Part shown: piece after piece, positions 24,255-33,420 of the stretch
Layout: every line of letters starts with the position of its first letter
How positions within the stretch are numbered: position 1 is the stretch's first letter
Source of the DNA: an uncultured Bacteroidales bacterium
GTDB taxonomy: Bacteria > Bacteroidota > Bacteroidia > Bacteroidales > Muribaculaceae
DNA: 61,186 nucleotides
Assembly: GCA_902776835.1 (NCBI GenBank)
Contig: CACYRK010000016.1
Span: 1 to 61,186, forward strand
Reading direction: 5' to 3'
Position numbers and translations under genes: made by a program
Notes under the pieces: model-generated
The model's input: the letters and a program-made list of their open reading frames with translations, nothing else
What the model was told of the DNA's origin: nothing
The model's database searches: none

Positions 24255-26009
24255 TTAGATGCCCAGGTCGTGGCAGATGGTGTCGATTTTTGCATCGGCC
24301 CAGTCGTTCTTGGCATCGTAGTCGGTGCCGTCCCAATTCACGTCGTGAACCTCGATGTAGAACTTGATCTTGGGCTCGGTGCCGCTGGGGCGAATCGATA
24401 CCTTGGTGCCGTCCTCGGTGAAGTATTGCAGCACGTTGCTCGTGGCGGGCATGTCGAGCGTGGTGACCTCGCCGGTGAGCATGTCTTTCTGCTCGAGTTT
24501 CTGGAAGTCCTTGATGAGCACCACGGGGCTGCCGGCGATGGCCTGCTGCGGATTCTCGCGGAAGTTCACCATCATCGCCTGGATTTCCTCGGCGCCGCTC
24601 TTGCCGGGACGCACCACCGAGATGCCACGCTCCTTCGAGTAGCCGTAGGTCTTATACAGTTCGATGAGCATCTCGTTCATCGTCTGGCCGCGGTCCTTGG
24701 CCCATGCGGCGATTTCGCACATCAGCGGAATCGACGACACCGAGTCTTTGTCGCGGGCGAAGTCCTCGGGAAGGAAGCCGTAACTCTCCTCGCCGCCGCC
24801 CAGATAGTGGGCGCTCGTGCCCTCCAGTTCGCGAATCACCGAAGCAATCCACTTGAAGCCTGTGTAGCAGTCATACATCTTGATGCCCTGAGCCTTGGCG
24901 ATGCGGGCGATGGTCTCGCTGGTGACGATGGTCTTCACGATGTAGTCGTTGTCGCGGTCAAGTTTGCCAAGTTCGGCATTGCGAGTAATCAGGTAGTAGT
25001 GGAAGATGAGTTGGATTTGGTTACCGTTAACCAGGTCATACTCGCCCTTGTTGTTCTTGAACACCACGCTGATGCGGTCGGCGTCGGGGTCGCTGGCAAG
25101 TGCGATATCGGCTTGCACTTCCTCGGCCTTGGCGATGGCCATCTCCATGGCGCTGCGCATCTCGGGATTGGGTTGGGGTACGGTGGGGAAGTCGCCGCTC
25201 ATCACGTCCTGCTCGGGGATGTGGATGATGTTGTCGAAGCCCCAGCGCATAATCGAGCGTGGCACGATGTCGCGGCCTACGCCGTGGATGGGGGTGTACA
25301 CAATCTTCAGGTCGTGGTGCTTGCGGTCAACGTCGGGGCTGAGCGACAGCGTGTGAATCTGCTCGATGTACTGCGAGTCGATGTTCTCGCCCACGATTTC
25401 AATCAGTTCGGGGTTGCCCTCAAACTTGATTTCGCTCACGTCGGCAATGCGGTTCACGTAGTCAATGATATTGACGTCGTGCGGCGACACCACCTGTGCG
25501 CCGTCGTCCCAGTAAGCCTTGTAGCCGTTGTACTCCTTGGGATTGTGCGAGGCGGTGATGTTAACACCACTCTGGCATCCCAGCAGGCGTATTGCGTACG
25601 ACACCTCGGGAGTGGGGCGGGGGCCTTCAAACAAGTACACCTTTATGCCGTTGGCCGAGAAGATGTTGGCCACTGTCTCGGCAAAGAGGCGGCTGTTGTT
25701 ACGCACATCGTGGCCAACGACAACCTTGATTTGCTCAAGGTCCTTGAAAGCCTCTTTCATGTAGTTTGCCAAGCCCTGCGTCGCGCTGCCAACGGTGTAG
25801 ATGTTCATGCGGTTGCTGCCGGCACCCATGATGCCGCGCAGGCCGCCGGTGCCGAACTCCAGATCCTTGTAGAACGACTCGATAAGTTCGGTGGGGTCGG
25901 CATTGTCGAGCATGGCGCGCACTTGTGCCTGCGTCTCTGCGTCATAACCTTCGCGCAGCCACATTTGTGCTTTCTCTCTCACTTGTTTTAATAATTGTTC
26001 GTCTGCCAT
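24255..26009 (-). CDS. Phosphoglucomutase/phosphomannomutase (PGM2-like alpha-D-phosphohexomutase)
   Basis: 584 aa, the long PgcA/PGM2-like form. The catalytic phosphoserine loop is NITASHNPKEYNGYK (Ser154). The metal loop is ASDPDADR, the sugar loop GGGEESYG and the phosphate loop RPSGTEPKIKFY; all are intact. It interconverts glucose-1-P and glucose-6-P (or mannose equivalents), feeding nucleotide-sugar synthesis. It lies 43 nt after the M18 peptidase gene on the same strand. It is not GlmM, which is shorter (about 450 aa). Confidence 0.94.
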   Translation of the reverse strand: MADEQLLKQVREKAQMWLREGYDAETQAQVRAMLDNADPTELIESFYKDLEFGTGGLRGIMGAGSNRMNIYTVGSATQGLANYMKEAFKDLEQIKVVVGHDVRNNSRLFAETVANIFSANGIKVYLFEGPRPTPEVSYAIRLLGCQSGVNITASHNPKEYNGYKAYWDDGAQVVSPHDVNIIDYVNRIADVSEIKFEGNPELIEIVGENIDSQYIEQIHTLSLSPDVDRKHHDLKIVYTPIHGVGRDIVPRSIMRWGFDNIIHIPEQDVMSGDFPTVPQPNPEMRSAMEMAIAKAEEVQADIALASDPDADRISVVFKNNKGEYDLVNGNQIQLIFHYYLITRNAELGKLDRDNDYIVKTIVTSETIARIAKAQGIKMYDCYTGFKWIASVIRELEGTSAHYLGGGEESYGFLPEDFARDKDSVSSIPLMCEIAAWAKDRGQTMNEMLIELYKTYGYSKERGISVVRPGKSGAEEIQAMMVNFRENPQQAIAGSPVVLIKDFQKLEQKDMLTGEVTTLDMPATSNVLQYFTEDGTKVSIRPSGTEPKIKFYIEVHDVNWDGTDYDAKNDWADAKIDTICHDLGI

Positions 26010-26052
26010 AATAGTAGTATTTTTTGGATGAATAATTATCTTTGGAATTTGA

Positions 26053-27351
26053 TTAACTGAAGAATTGTTTCATGACCTTGATCATGTTCACATGGTCGTC
26101 GACACTGGCTGTCTCTCGCGCGCTGTGCATGGCCAGCAGCGGGCTACCCACGTCCACGCCCTCGATGTCGATTTGCCCGGTGAGGATGTTGCCCAGCGTC
26201 GAGCCGCCAGCCACGTCGCTGTGGTTGACGAAGTACTGGAAGGGACTGCCGGCCTCCATACACAGGCTCTTGAAGATGGCTGCCGAGTGTGCGTCGCTCA
26301 TATACTTGCAGTTGGCGTTGATTTTGATGCACGGGCCGCTGCCCAGGGCGGGATGGTTGGTCGGGTCGTACTTGCTGGCATAGTTGGGATGGAAGGCGTG
26401 TGCATTGTCGGCCGAAATCATGAACGACCGCGATATGGCGCGCGCAAAGGCGTCGTAGTTGCCGCCCTGGCTTTCCACCATGCGTTGCATCACATTTGCC
26501 AGCACGGGGCTGCCGGCACCCTGCTTGGTGCCGCTGCCTGTCTCCTCGTTGTCGAAGATGGCGGCAACGCAGGTGGCGTCGTCGTCGCGGGCCTCGAGCA
26601 GAGCGCTCACTGCCGCGTGAACCATACTCAGGTCGTCCAAGCGGCCGCACGAGATAAATTCCTGGTTCAGGCCGAAGCGCTTAGCACCCTCCACGTCGTA
26701 GAGCATCAGGTCAAAGTCGAGGATGTCGTCCACCTTCACCTTCAGTTCCTCGGCCACCAGTTTCAGCAGCAGGCCGTCGGCCTCGAGCGTGCTGTTGAGT
26801 TTGGCCATGATAGGCAGCATGTCGGTTTGCTTCGAGAGTTTGTTGCCCTCGTTCACCGCACGGTTGAAGTGGATGGCCAGGTGCGAGATGCACATCAGCG
26901 GGCGGTCGATTTTCAGCAGGCGGGTCATCGGATGCAGCGCGTCGTCGCCCTTGAGGATTACGCGGCCGGCAAGCGACAGCGGACGGTCGAACCAGGTGTA
27001 GAGGATCGGGCCGCCGTACACCTCGGTGTTCAGTCGCAGGATGCCGCCTTCGCCAGCCATTTCGGCGTGGGGCTTAACGCGGAAGCACGGCGAGTCGCTG
27101 TGTGCCGCAACCACCTTGAAACCGGTTTCGCACAGGGGCTTCTTGCCAACCTGGAACGCCATCAGCGCCGAGTCGTTCTTGGTGATGAAAAACTTGGCTC
27201 CCGGCTCGGCTTTCAGTGGCTCGTCGAGGCGCTGGTGAGTGTATCCGTTATCTTCAAGCATGCGTTTCACCTCGTTGATAGCCAGAAAATTGCAGGGACT
27301 GGCATCCATGAAGCGAATCAATGAATCGATGTAGTCAATATTCTTACCCAT
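26053..27351 (-). CDS. M18 family aminopeptidase
   Basis: 432 aa. Metal ligands and catalytic residues are in AAHSDSPCFRVKP (His-Asp), IFDNEETGSGTKQGAGSP (catalytic Glu-Glu) and YFVNHSDVAGGSTLGNI near the C-terminus. M18 enzymes are cytosolic dinuclear-metal aminopeptidases (Asp/Glu-preferring DAP or yeast ApeI type) forming dodecamers. No signal peptide. Its leader is a 60-bp heptanucleotide repeat ending 12 nt before the ATG, and no -7 box is visible, so it is probably expressed from the upstream gmk-nadD genes. Confidence 0.93.
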   Translation of the reverse strand: MGKNIDYIDSLIRFMDASPCNFLAINEVKRMLEDNGYTHQRLDEPLKAEPGAKFFITKNDSALMAFQVGKKPLCETGFKVVAAHSDSPCFRVKPHAEMAGEGGILRLNTEVYGGPILYTWFDRPLSLAGRVILKGDDALHPMTRLLKIDRPLMCISHLAIHFNRAVNEGNKLSKQTDMLPIMAKLNSTLEADGLLLKLVAEELKVKVDDILDFDLMLYDVEGAKRFGLNQEFISCGRLDDLSMVHAAVSALLEARDDDATCVAAIFDNEETGSGTKQGAGSPVLANVMQRMVESQGGNYDAFARAISRSFMISADNAHAFHPNYASKYDPTNHPALGSGPCIKINANCKYMSDAHSAAIFKSLCMEAGSPFQYFVNHSDVAGGSTLGNILTGQIDIEGVDVGSPLLAMHSARETASVDDHVNMIKVMKQFFS

Positions 27352-27362
27352 ATCTAAATATA

Positions 27363-27422
27363 ATCTGTTATCTGTTATCTGTAATCTGTTATCTGTTATC
27401 TGTAATCTGTAATCTGTTATCT
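27363..27422. repeat. 7-bp tandem repeat ATCTGTT/ATCTGTA, eight units plus a partial
   Basis: ATCTGT every 7 bp from 27363 to 27412, then ATCTCT at 27419. It occupies the whole gap between the DUF5063 stop and the M18 leader. Confidence 0.9.
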
Positions 27423-27423
27423 C

Positions 27424-27924
27424 TCAATAATATATTGAGTTCAGCGCGCGCAGCACGTTGCACAGTGTCTGGCCCCAATATTGCACGAAATTGTCTTTCT
27501 CGATGCCCACCAACTCGGTTTGCACCTCGGTGGGAACGTCACGCACCGCGTTGATGAAGTTGTAGAACTCCTGATACAAGTCGGCCAGATTTTCGCTCAC
27601 GGTCACGGCGATGGGTGTGTCGCTGTACTTCATGTCGTCGAGGAAAACCTCCAAGTACACGTCGTCGTCGGCCATGATGGCGGCGAGCATGTCGCGGGCC
27701 TGGTCGTAGGCCATCTCGTCGAGCGCGCCGTCGATGTAGTAGTCGCTGTAGCCGTATTCCTGGTCGATGTCGCTCACGGTGATGTAGATGCGCGGCAGCA
27801 ACTGCAGCATGCGGGCCACCAGGGCATCGCGATTCATCTGTGCGGCCTGCTCGATGGCTTGGCAGTACTCGTTGGTGAGCGCTATCAAGGCTAGGCTGTT
27901 GGCTGAGATTTTATTGTTGCTCAT
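27424..27924 (-). CDS. DUF5063-like protein
   Basis: 166 aa, acidic, helical, soluble. Opening ISANSLALIALTNEYCQAIE and LLPRIYITVSDIDQEYGYSD, then NLADLYQEFYNFINAVRD. It looks like the Bacteroidota DUF5063 family; function unknown. It overlaps the nadD 3' end by 14 nt, so translation is coupled with NAD synthesis. No catalytic motif is visible. Confidence 0.7.
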   Translation of the reverse strand: MSNNKISANSLALIALTNEYCQAIEQAAQMNRDALVARMLQLLPRIYITVSDIDQEYGYSDYYIDGALDEMAYDQARDMLAAIMADDDVYLEVFLDDMKYSDTPIAVTVSENLADLYQEFYNFINAVRDVPTEVQTELVGIEKDNFVQYWGQTLCNVLRALNSIYY

Positions 27925-28504
27925 TGTCTCGATACAAGTTATGTTTTAATATGTAGGCGCTCACCGCGTCGGGGACCAGGAAGTCGATGTCCTGGCCAGC
28001 ACTGGCACGCTGGCGCACTTGGGTCGACGACAGTTCGATGATGGGCGCCGCCACCAGGGTCACACGGCTGCTGAGCGCAGGGGGAATCACTACCTCACTG
28101 CCCAAGCGAGGGTATACGTACACGTGGTGGTGGGCCAGAATCTCATCGCCGTTTTTCCAACGGTCCCACGCGGCCCAGTTGTCGGCACCTATGACGAGCG
28201 CAAACTCGTCGTCGGGGAAGCGCTCACGCAGCGTGCGCAGCGTGTCGACCGTGTAACTGGGGCGGGGCAAACTCATCTCGAAACCCGACGTGGTCACGCC
28301 GGCGATGCGGCGGCTCACCAACTCGGTCATGCGCAGGCGGTGCAACTCGCTGGCCATCCTGTGGCCGCTCTTGAACGGGTTCTCGGGCGACACCATGAGC
28401 CACAACTGGTCGAGGCCGCACTGCTCGAGCATGTGCCGGGCAATGATGGCGTGGCCAGTGTGTATTGGGTCGAACGACCCGCCCATGATCCCGATGCGTT
28501 TCAT
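27911..28504 (-). CDS. nadD: Nicotinate-nucleotide adenylyltransferase
   Basis: 197 aa from MKRIGIMGGSFDPIHTGHAI; the upstream in-frame start is rejected because GGSFDPxHxGH should be N-terminal. The nucleotidyltransferase signature GSFDPIHTGH and the C-terminal ISSTxxR-type motif (IELSSTQVRQR) are present. It converts nicotinate mononucleotide and ATP to deamido-NAD. Order gmk-nadD-DUF5063 with 7-nt spacing and a 14-nt overlap indicates one transcript. Confidence 0.95.
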   Translation of the reverse strand: MKRIGIMGGSFDPIHTGHAIIARHMLEQCGLDQLWLMVSPENPFKSGHRMASELHRLRMTELVSRRIAGVTTSGFEMSLPRPSYTVDTLRTLRERFPDDEFALVIGADNWAAWDRWKNGDEILAHHHVYVYPRLGSEVVIPPALSSRVTLVAAPIIELSSTQVRQRASAGQDIDFLVPDAVSAYILKHNLYRDNEQQ

Positions 28505-28511
28505 TCTATTA

Positions 28512-29093
28512 TTAAATTTCGTTAACGCCAACGAAGTCCGCAATCAACTGATGCACTGAGTTTACCGCCACAGTGAGGTCGTCGTTGACGATATAGTAGT
28601 CGAAACTCGGCGCAAAACTCAGTTCATATTCTGCCTTGCTGATGCGCTTGTTGATTTCCTCCATGCTGTCGGTGCCGCGGCCAATGAGGCGCTCACGCAG
28701 CGTTTCGATGTTCGGCGGAGCGATAAAGATGCTCATCGCACGTTTGCCGTACAGTTTCTTCACGTTGATGCCGCCTTTCACGTCCACGTCGAGGATCACG
28801 TTGTCGCCCTGAGCGTTGATGCGCTCGATTTCGCGCTTCAACGTGCCATAGTAGCGACCTTCGTACACCTGTTCGTACTCGGCAAACGCGTCGTCGGCAA
28901 TCTCTTTCTGAAACTGCTCAACGCTCATGAAGTAGTAGTGAACGCCATCCTGCTCGCCTTCGCGCGGCTGACGCGTGGTCGCCGAGATTGAGAACGACAG
29001 CCTGAGGTTCGCATCCTGCATCACCTGGCCGATAATCGTCGACTTGCCGGTGCCTGACGGAGCCGAGATGATAATCAATTTTCCTGTCTCCAT
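28512..29093 (-). CDS. gmk: Guanylate kinase
   Basis: 193 aa. P-loop SAPSGTGKST near the N-terminus, GMP-binding segment SISATTRQPREGEQDGVHYYF, and the catalytic/lid region ending in YIVNDDL. It phosphorylates GMP to GDP. It lies 34 nt after yicC, as in many bacteria. Confidence 0.97.
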   Translation of the reverse strand: METGKLIIISAPSGTGKSTIIGQVMQDANLRLSFSISATTRQPREGEQDGVHYYFMSVEQFQKEIADDAFAEYEQVYEGRYYGTLKREIERINAQGDNVILDVDVKGGINVKKLYGKRAMSIFIAPPNIETLRERLIGRGTDSMEEINKRISKAEYELSFAPSFDYYIVNDDLTVAVNSVHQLIADFVGVNEI

Positions 29094-29127
29094 GTGGTAT
29101 CTTGTTTTTGTTTGTTGTTCTTGGTTG

Positions 29128-30003
29128 TTACAGCACGTTCAGCACCTGCTCCTTGATTTGCTCCAACTGGTCCTTCATGCGCACCACCACCTTTTGCAGT
29201 TCGGCCTGGTTGGCCTTCGAGCCCAAGGTGTTGATTTCGCGACCCATCTCCTGGCTGATGAAGCCCAGTTTCTTGCCCTGGCCCTCGCCGGTGTGCAGCG
29301 TGTCGAGGAAATAGTTCAGATGGTTCTGAAGGCGTAGTTTTTCCTCGGTGATGTCGAGTTTCTCGATGTAGAAAATCAATTCTTGCTCCAGGCGGTTGCT
29401 GTCGTAGTCCACGCCCTCGAGTTTCGACAGGCTGTCGATTATGCGGGCCTTGATTTTGTCGATGCGGCACTGTTCGTATTGCGGCACCTCGTTGAGTAAC
29501 TGCTGTATGGCGGCGATTTTCTCTTCGAAGAACTGCTGCAGGCGGGCGCCCTCTTGCGTGCGGAACGACACTAAGGCGTCGACGGCCTCGTTGGCCACCG
29601 TGCGCAGCGCGTCTTTCTCGCCCGAGTCCAGTTCGTCGTTGTGGTCGGCCACCAAGGCGTCGGGCAACCGAAGCAGGGTGGCGTACCAGTCGCTGGGCAA
29701 GGGCAGCGAGAGTTCTTGCGACAGATGCTCAATCTGCGTCTTATATTGCTTCAGGGCTTCGACGTTAAGCGTGGTGCCCGTTTCGCCCTGGATATATTCT
29801 ACCCACACCGTCACGTCAACCTTGCCGCGCAACAACTTGTGCGACATCAGGTTGCGCAACTCCATGTCCATCTCGCGGTAGGATTGAGGCATGCGTGTGC
29901 TCAAGTCCAACTGCTTGCTGTTGAGCGATTTCACCTCTACGGTGAGTTTCTTATTTTGGTACAAGGCCGAGGCCTTGCCAAACCCAGTCATCGATAGTAT
30001 CAT
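29128..30003 (-). CDS. yicC: YicC family protein (putative endoribonuclease)
   Basis: 291 aa. The hallmark start MILSMTGFGKA and the strongly conserved C-terminus (GREINTLGSKANQAELQKVV) are both present. YicC in E. coli has endoribonuclease activity and is linked to small-RNA decay; other members are called stationary-phase proteins. Gene order yicC-gmk is widely conserved. The -7 box TAACTTTG at 30047-30054 lies 44 nt upstream and probably starts the whole yicC-gmk-nadD transcript. Confidence 0.93.
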   Translation of the reverse strand: MILSMTGFGKASALYQNKKLTVEVKSLNSKQLDLSTRMPQSYREMDMELRNLMSHKLLRGKVDVTVWVEYIQGETGTTLNVEALKQYKTQIEHLSQELSLPLPSDWYATLLRLPDALVADHNDELDSGEKDALRTVANEAVDALVSFRTQEGARLQQFFEEKIAAIQQLLNEVPQYEQCRIDKIKARIIDSLSKLEGVDYDSNRLEQELIFYIEKLDITEEKLRLQNHLNYFLDTLHTGEGQGKKLGFISQEMGREINTLGSKANQAELQKVVVRMKDQLEQIKEQVLNVL

Positions 30004-30046
30004 TTCAAACTTTGTGTGTTTTTAAGGTTGTTTATCCTCAAAAATG

Positions 30047-30054
30047 CAAAGTTA
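30047..30054 (-). promoter_or_regulatory. -7 box TAACTTTG for the yicC-gmk-nadD string
   Basis: Minus-strand TAnnTTTG; the only clear promoter in front of this gene string. Confidence 0.55.
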
Positions 30055-30171
30055 CAAAAAAGTTGAATAGCCCGCAATACCACGCCCACCATTTTTGCGT
30101 TTTTTTCCCACCCGACGCCGTACAATAGCGCTATCGCTGCTATTGCAGCATTCGCCGCCGAGCGGGCAACA

Positions 30172-30204
30172 AAAAAAGTGCGCCCCGGTGGATGGGGCGC
30201 ACTG
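30172..30204 (-). terminator. Terminator of the adhesin-like gene
   Basis: AGTGCGCCCC-loop-GGGGCGCACT; on the minus strand it is followed by TTTTTTTG. Confidence 0.85.
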
Positions 30205-30228
30205 CGTATTATACGGGAGTGAGTGTGA

Positions 30229-31722
30229 TTACTTGATCACGACCTTCTTGCCAGCGTTGATGTAGATGCCGGCCTCGGTGGGCATGCCGTTGAGTTTCAT
30301 GCCCTGCAGGTTGTACCACACGTCGCTCTTGGCGGCCTCGCTCTTGACCTCGGTGATGCCGGTCTCGGCAAGGGTGGTGGTGAAGATGGTCGACTCGGTC
30401 CACTCGCTCTCGCCAAGTTCGTCGTCGATTGCCATCACCTGAACCTCGTAGTCGGTCTCCTCAGTCAGGCCCTCAATGAGGTAGGCGGGCTCGGTGAGGC
30501 CTTCAACCAGTGTCCAGTCGGTGATGGGATAGTCGGCATTGATAACGGTCACGTCGTCGATGTTGAGGTAGAACATGTCGCTCACGTTGTGATGGCGGAT
30601 GGCGATGCGGCCATTGCCACTGAAGGCGCTCAGGTCATACTCATATTCGGTCATGGCGTTGGTGGGCGTGACGAGTTCAGAGATGGCTGTAAACTCGTCG
30701 ACCGACGTATAGTCCTCGCCCTCAAGAGCGTAGACGGTAAACGTGTCCTGGAAGTAAGTCTTGTCCTGTCCGCAGGCGAAGAACTTGAGTTTGCCGCCCA
30801 GTTCCACCACGGGGCTGATGAGCCAGTTGTCGGGAGTGAGGGCACCAGAGCCGTTGACATAACTTTGCGAGAACACTACGCCGGTGCCGCTGTTGGCCTT
30901 CAGGCCCAGGCCGCCTTCGGCACTGTTGTTGTACGCCCAGTTATTGCCGTCGCCGTCGGCGTCGACAATGGTCCACTCGTTAAACTGCTCTGCGGTCTCG
31001 AAGTCCCACGTGGTCATGTAGTCGGCCGGGTCGACATCGAAGTAGGGGCGGTAGCGCAGTGCCCACTCGCCAGCCTCGTCGGGTTGCGTCCAGGTCACAG
31101 CAGCGGTAGTCGAGCCGGGCTCTACGTTCACGTCGGTGGGCAGAGCGGTCTTCAGCAGTGGAGTGAACACAATGTCGAGCATAACGGCATAATAGGAAAT
31201 GTCGTCGTCGGTCTCGGCGGGCTTACTGTTAAGGATAATCCAGTCGGTGGTGGTGATAGTGCGGTCTTCGTTGATGGTGAGCGTGGCATCGTCAATGTCA
31301 TCGGCCAGAGCCGTGAAATAGACGGGATACTGCTCGTTGTCTAATGCGTTGCCAAGAAACTGGTTTTTGGGCAGGATGATTGTGTTGTCGTTGATGGTTC
31401 CGGCCACCCAAGCCTCAGGCAAATAATAGTCGGCGGCAATACCCTGGATATAGATGTTGTTGCCATCGATGCCGATGTTCACGACGAGTTCAAATTCCTC
31501 CTCGCTTTCAAAGTCTAAACCAGACAAGGTGTATTCCTGCGTCACCAGGTCAGATGGCGGGGTGACCACATCGGCCTTGCGCGGAGCCTTATGGGCTGCA
31601 TTCTTGTCGATTTGCACTGCGGTTAAGTTCTTAACCATGTTGTAGCGGGCCTGATCCATCTTTTGCGCCATAACGCAAAGGGTGAAACAGAGCATCAATG
31701 AAAGAATAGTAAATTTCTTCAT
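30229..31722 (-). CDS. Secreted choice-of-anchor J (cleaved-adhesin) protein with T9SS-like tail
   Basis: 497 aa. Signal peptide to about residue 19 (LCVMAQ). Residues about 215-390 hold a jelly-roll of the cleaved-adhesin/choice-of-anchor J type (WDFETAEQFNEWTIVDADGD, NWLISPVVELGGKLKFFA, FYLNIDDVTV), followed by a fibronectin III-like strand set (VEGLTEETDYEVQVMAID). The C-terminal 45 residues (YNLQGMKLNGMP...GIYINAGKKVVIK) are the short sorting-type tail of Bacteroidales surface proteins. Likely a surface adhesin or glycan-binding protein. Expressed alone, with promoter and terminator. Confidence 0.85.
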   Translation of the reverse strand: MKKFTILSLMLCFTLCVMAQKMDQARYNMVKNLTAVQIDKNAAHKAPRKADVVTPPSDLVTQEYTLSGLDFESEEEFELVVNIGIDGNNIYIQGIAADYYLPEAWVAGTINDNTIILPKNQFLGNALDNEQYPVYFTALADDIDDATLTINEDRTITTTDWIILNSKPAETDDDISYYAVMLDIVFTPLLKTALPTDVNVEPGSTTAAVTWTQPDEAGEWALRYRPYFDVDPADYMTTWDFETAEQFNEWTIVDADGDGNNWAYNNSAEGGLGLKANSGTGVVFSQSYVNGSGALTPDNWLISPVVELGGKLKFFACGQDKTYFQDTFTVYALEGEDYTSVDEFTAISELVTPTNAMTEYEYDLSAFSGNGRIAIRHHNVSDMFYLNIDDVTVINADYPITDWTLVEGLTEPAYLIEGLTEETDYEVQVMAIDDELGESEWTESTIFTTTLAETGITEVKSEAAKSDVWYNLQGMKLNGMPTEAGIYINAGKKVVIK

Positions 31723-31778
31723 AAAATAGTTTTTTAGTGATTAATAAGATGTTAAAGAATTAATGGTAAATTTTTCTG

Positions 31779-31786
31779 CAAAAATA
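31779..31786 (-). promoter_or_regulatory. -7 box TATTTTTG for the adhesin-like gene
   Basis: Minus-strand TAnnTTTG, 57 nt from the ATG at 31722. Confidence 0.5.
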
Positions 31787-31819
31787 AGAAAAAAACATGG
31801 GATAATCATGGCTTTGCCC

Positions 31820-31885
31820 AAAGAATCGCCAAAATCGCCCAAAGAATCGCCCAAAGAATCGCCAAAATCGCCCAAAGAATCGCCC
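31820..31885. repeat. 33-bp tandem repeat, two exact units
   Basis: AAAGAATCGCCAAAATCGCC units at 31820 and 31853, each built of 21+12-bp subunits that themselves repeat AAAGAATCGCC. The rest of the 31723-32075 gap holds two promoters and no gene I can support. Confidence 0.88.
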
Positions 31886-32027
31886 CCGGCCAACCCCCAG
31901 CAATTGCAATAGCATCTATTGAAACTATAGAGCCAATAGTTGTTATTGTTCGGCGTTGTTAGCGTGCCAGGTGCGCTAAAAATCGCTAAATAGGGTAGGT
32001 GGGGTTGTGGGCTAAGTAACTTTTTTG

Positions 32028-32035
32028 TAATTTTG
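32028..32035 (+). promoter_or_regulatory. -7 box TAATTTTG for the tsaB-proS string
   Basis: TAnnTTTG 41 nt before the tsaB ATG. Confidence 0.55.
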
Positions 32036-32075
32036 CAGGTTGTATGCGCCACAATGCGCGCGCAATGGCAAGCCA

Positions 32076-32795
32076 ATGGCAACGATATTGAACATAGAAA
32101 CCTCGACCACGGTGTGCTCGGTGGCACTGACCAGCGACGGCCAAGTGCTTGAGCATCATGAGAACTACGACGGCATGCAGCACGCCACTCTGCTCAGTGC
32201 TTACGTGCGCGACGTGCTGCACTACGTTCGCACGCGAGAACTCAAACTCGACGCCGTGGCCGTGAGTCTGGGACCCGGATCATACACTGGGTTGCGCATC
32301 GGCCTCAGCGAGGCCAAGGGACTGGCCTTCGGCATGCAAGTGCCGCTCATCGGGGTCAACACGCTGCAACTGCTCACCGTAAGCGCCATGTTTGCGCAAT
32401 TCTACGACGATGACGTGGCTTTCGTGCCAATGATCGACGCGCGACGCATGGAGGTATACACCGCCGCCTACGACACGGCGCTCCGCGCCATCGTCGAGCC
32501 ACAGGCCATGATTGTCGATGCCGACTCGTTCCACGACCTGCTCGAGTGCCGACAGGTGGTGTTCATGGGCGACGGCTCCGACAAGGTGCGCCAGGTAATC
32601 AGCCACAAGAACGCCGTGTTCGTGCCAGGTATAAAGCCTGTGGCAGTCGACATGATGGCACTTGCCGAGCGCGCTTTCAGGCAACAAGACTTTATCGACG
32701 TGGCTTACAGCACACCGCTTTACCTCAAGGACTACCAGGCCAAGGTGGGACGCAACAAGGTGCTCGACCAGGCGGTGAAACAGGCGCAACAATAA
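32076..32795 (+). CDS. tsaB: tRNA threonylcarbamoyladenosine biosynthesis protein TsaB
   Basis: 239 aa from MATILNIETSTTVCSVAL, the usual TsaB start; earlier in-frame ATGs encode no conserved residues. The ASKHA fold is recognisable through LNIETS, VAVSLGPGSYTGLRIGLSEA and PMIDARRMEVYTA. TsaB scaffolds TsaD/TsaE in making t6A37 on ANN-decoding tRNAs. First gene of a plus-strand string with DUF4290, rimM and proS, a translation-centred neighbourhood. Confidence 0.95.
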   Translation: MATILNIETSTTVCSVALTSDGQVLEHHENYDGMQHATLLSAYVRDVLHYVRTRELKLDAVAVSLGPGSYTGLRIGLSEAKGLAFGMQVPLIGVNTLQLLTVSAMFAQFYDDDVAFVPMIDARRMEVYTAAYDTALRAIVEPQAMIVDADSFHDLLECRQVVFMGDGSDKVRQVISHKNAVFVPGIKPVAVDMMALAERAFRQQDFIDVAYSTPLYLKDYQAKVGRNKVLDQAVKQAQQ

Positions 32796-32820
32796 CATTA
32801 CAGAAATTTCATTAAACGAT

Positions 32821-33411
32821 ATGCTCACTTATAATTCACAACTTAAAAAACTCATCCTGCCGGAGTACGGACGCAACATCCAGCAGATGGTGGACCACTG
32901 TCTCACCATCGCCGACCGCGAGGAGCGCAACCGTTGTGCCAACACCATCGTGGCTACAATGGACGTGATGTTTCCCGAACTGCACAGCGAGGCCGACTAT
33001 CGCCAAAAACTGTGGGACCACCTGGCAATTATGAGCAATTTCCAACTCGATGTCGACTATCCCTACCCGGTCATCCAGCAGGAGAAACTCGACACCAAGC
33101 CGCTCGCCGTGCCATATCAACTCGAGCCAATCAAGTTTCGCCACTACGGCAAAATCATCGAGCGAATGATTGAGCGCGCTGCCGAGTATCCCGAGGGTGA
33201 GGAGCGCGACGCGCTGGTGATGTTGCTGGCCAACCACATGAAGAAACTCATCTTCCAAATCAGCAACGAGGATGTGGAAGACGCAAAAATCTTCAAGGAC
33301 CTCGCCTGGTACTCCCACGGCGCGATTCGCCTGTCGCCAGCCACCCACGCCCTGCATGAGTTCCAGGTGGTGAAGCAACCCACCCCGGGCAAGAAGAAAA
33401 AGAAAAAATAA
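32821..33411 (+). CDS. DUF4290 protein
   Basis: 196 aa, helical, with a Lys-rich tail (GKKKKKK). The start MLTYNSQLKKLILPEYGRNIQQMVDH is the family hallmark. The family is confined to Bacteroidota, nearly always near tsaB/rimM or similar genes, and has no known function. The basic tail suggests RNA or ribosome contact (inference). It starts 25 nt after tsaB and ends 9 nt before rimM. Confidence 0.85.
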   Translation: MLTYNSQLKKLILPEYGRNIQQMVDHCLTIADREERNRCANTIVATMDVMFPELHSEADYRQKLWDHLAIMSNFQLDVDYPYPVIQQEKLDTKPLAVPYQLEPIKFRHYGKIIERMIERAAEYPEGEERDALVMLLANHMKKLIFQISNEDVEDAKIFKDLAWYSHGAIRLSPATHALHEFQVVKQPTPGKKKKKK

Positions 33412-33420
33412 AAAGCACGC

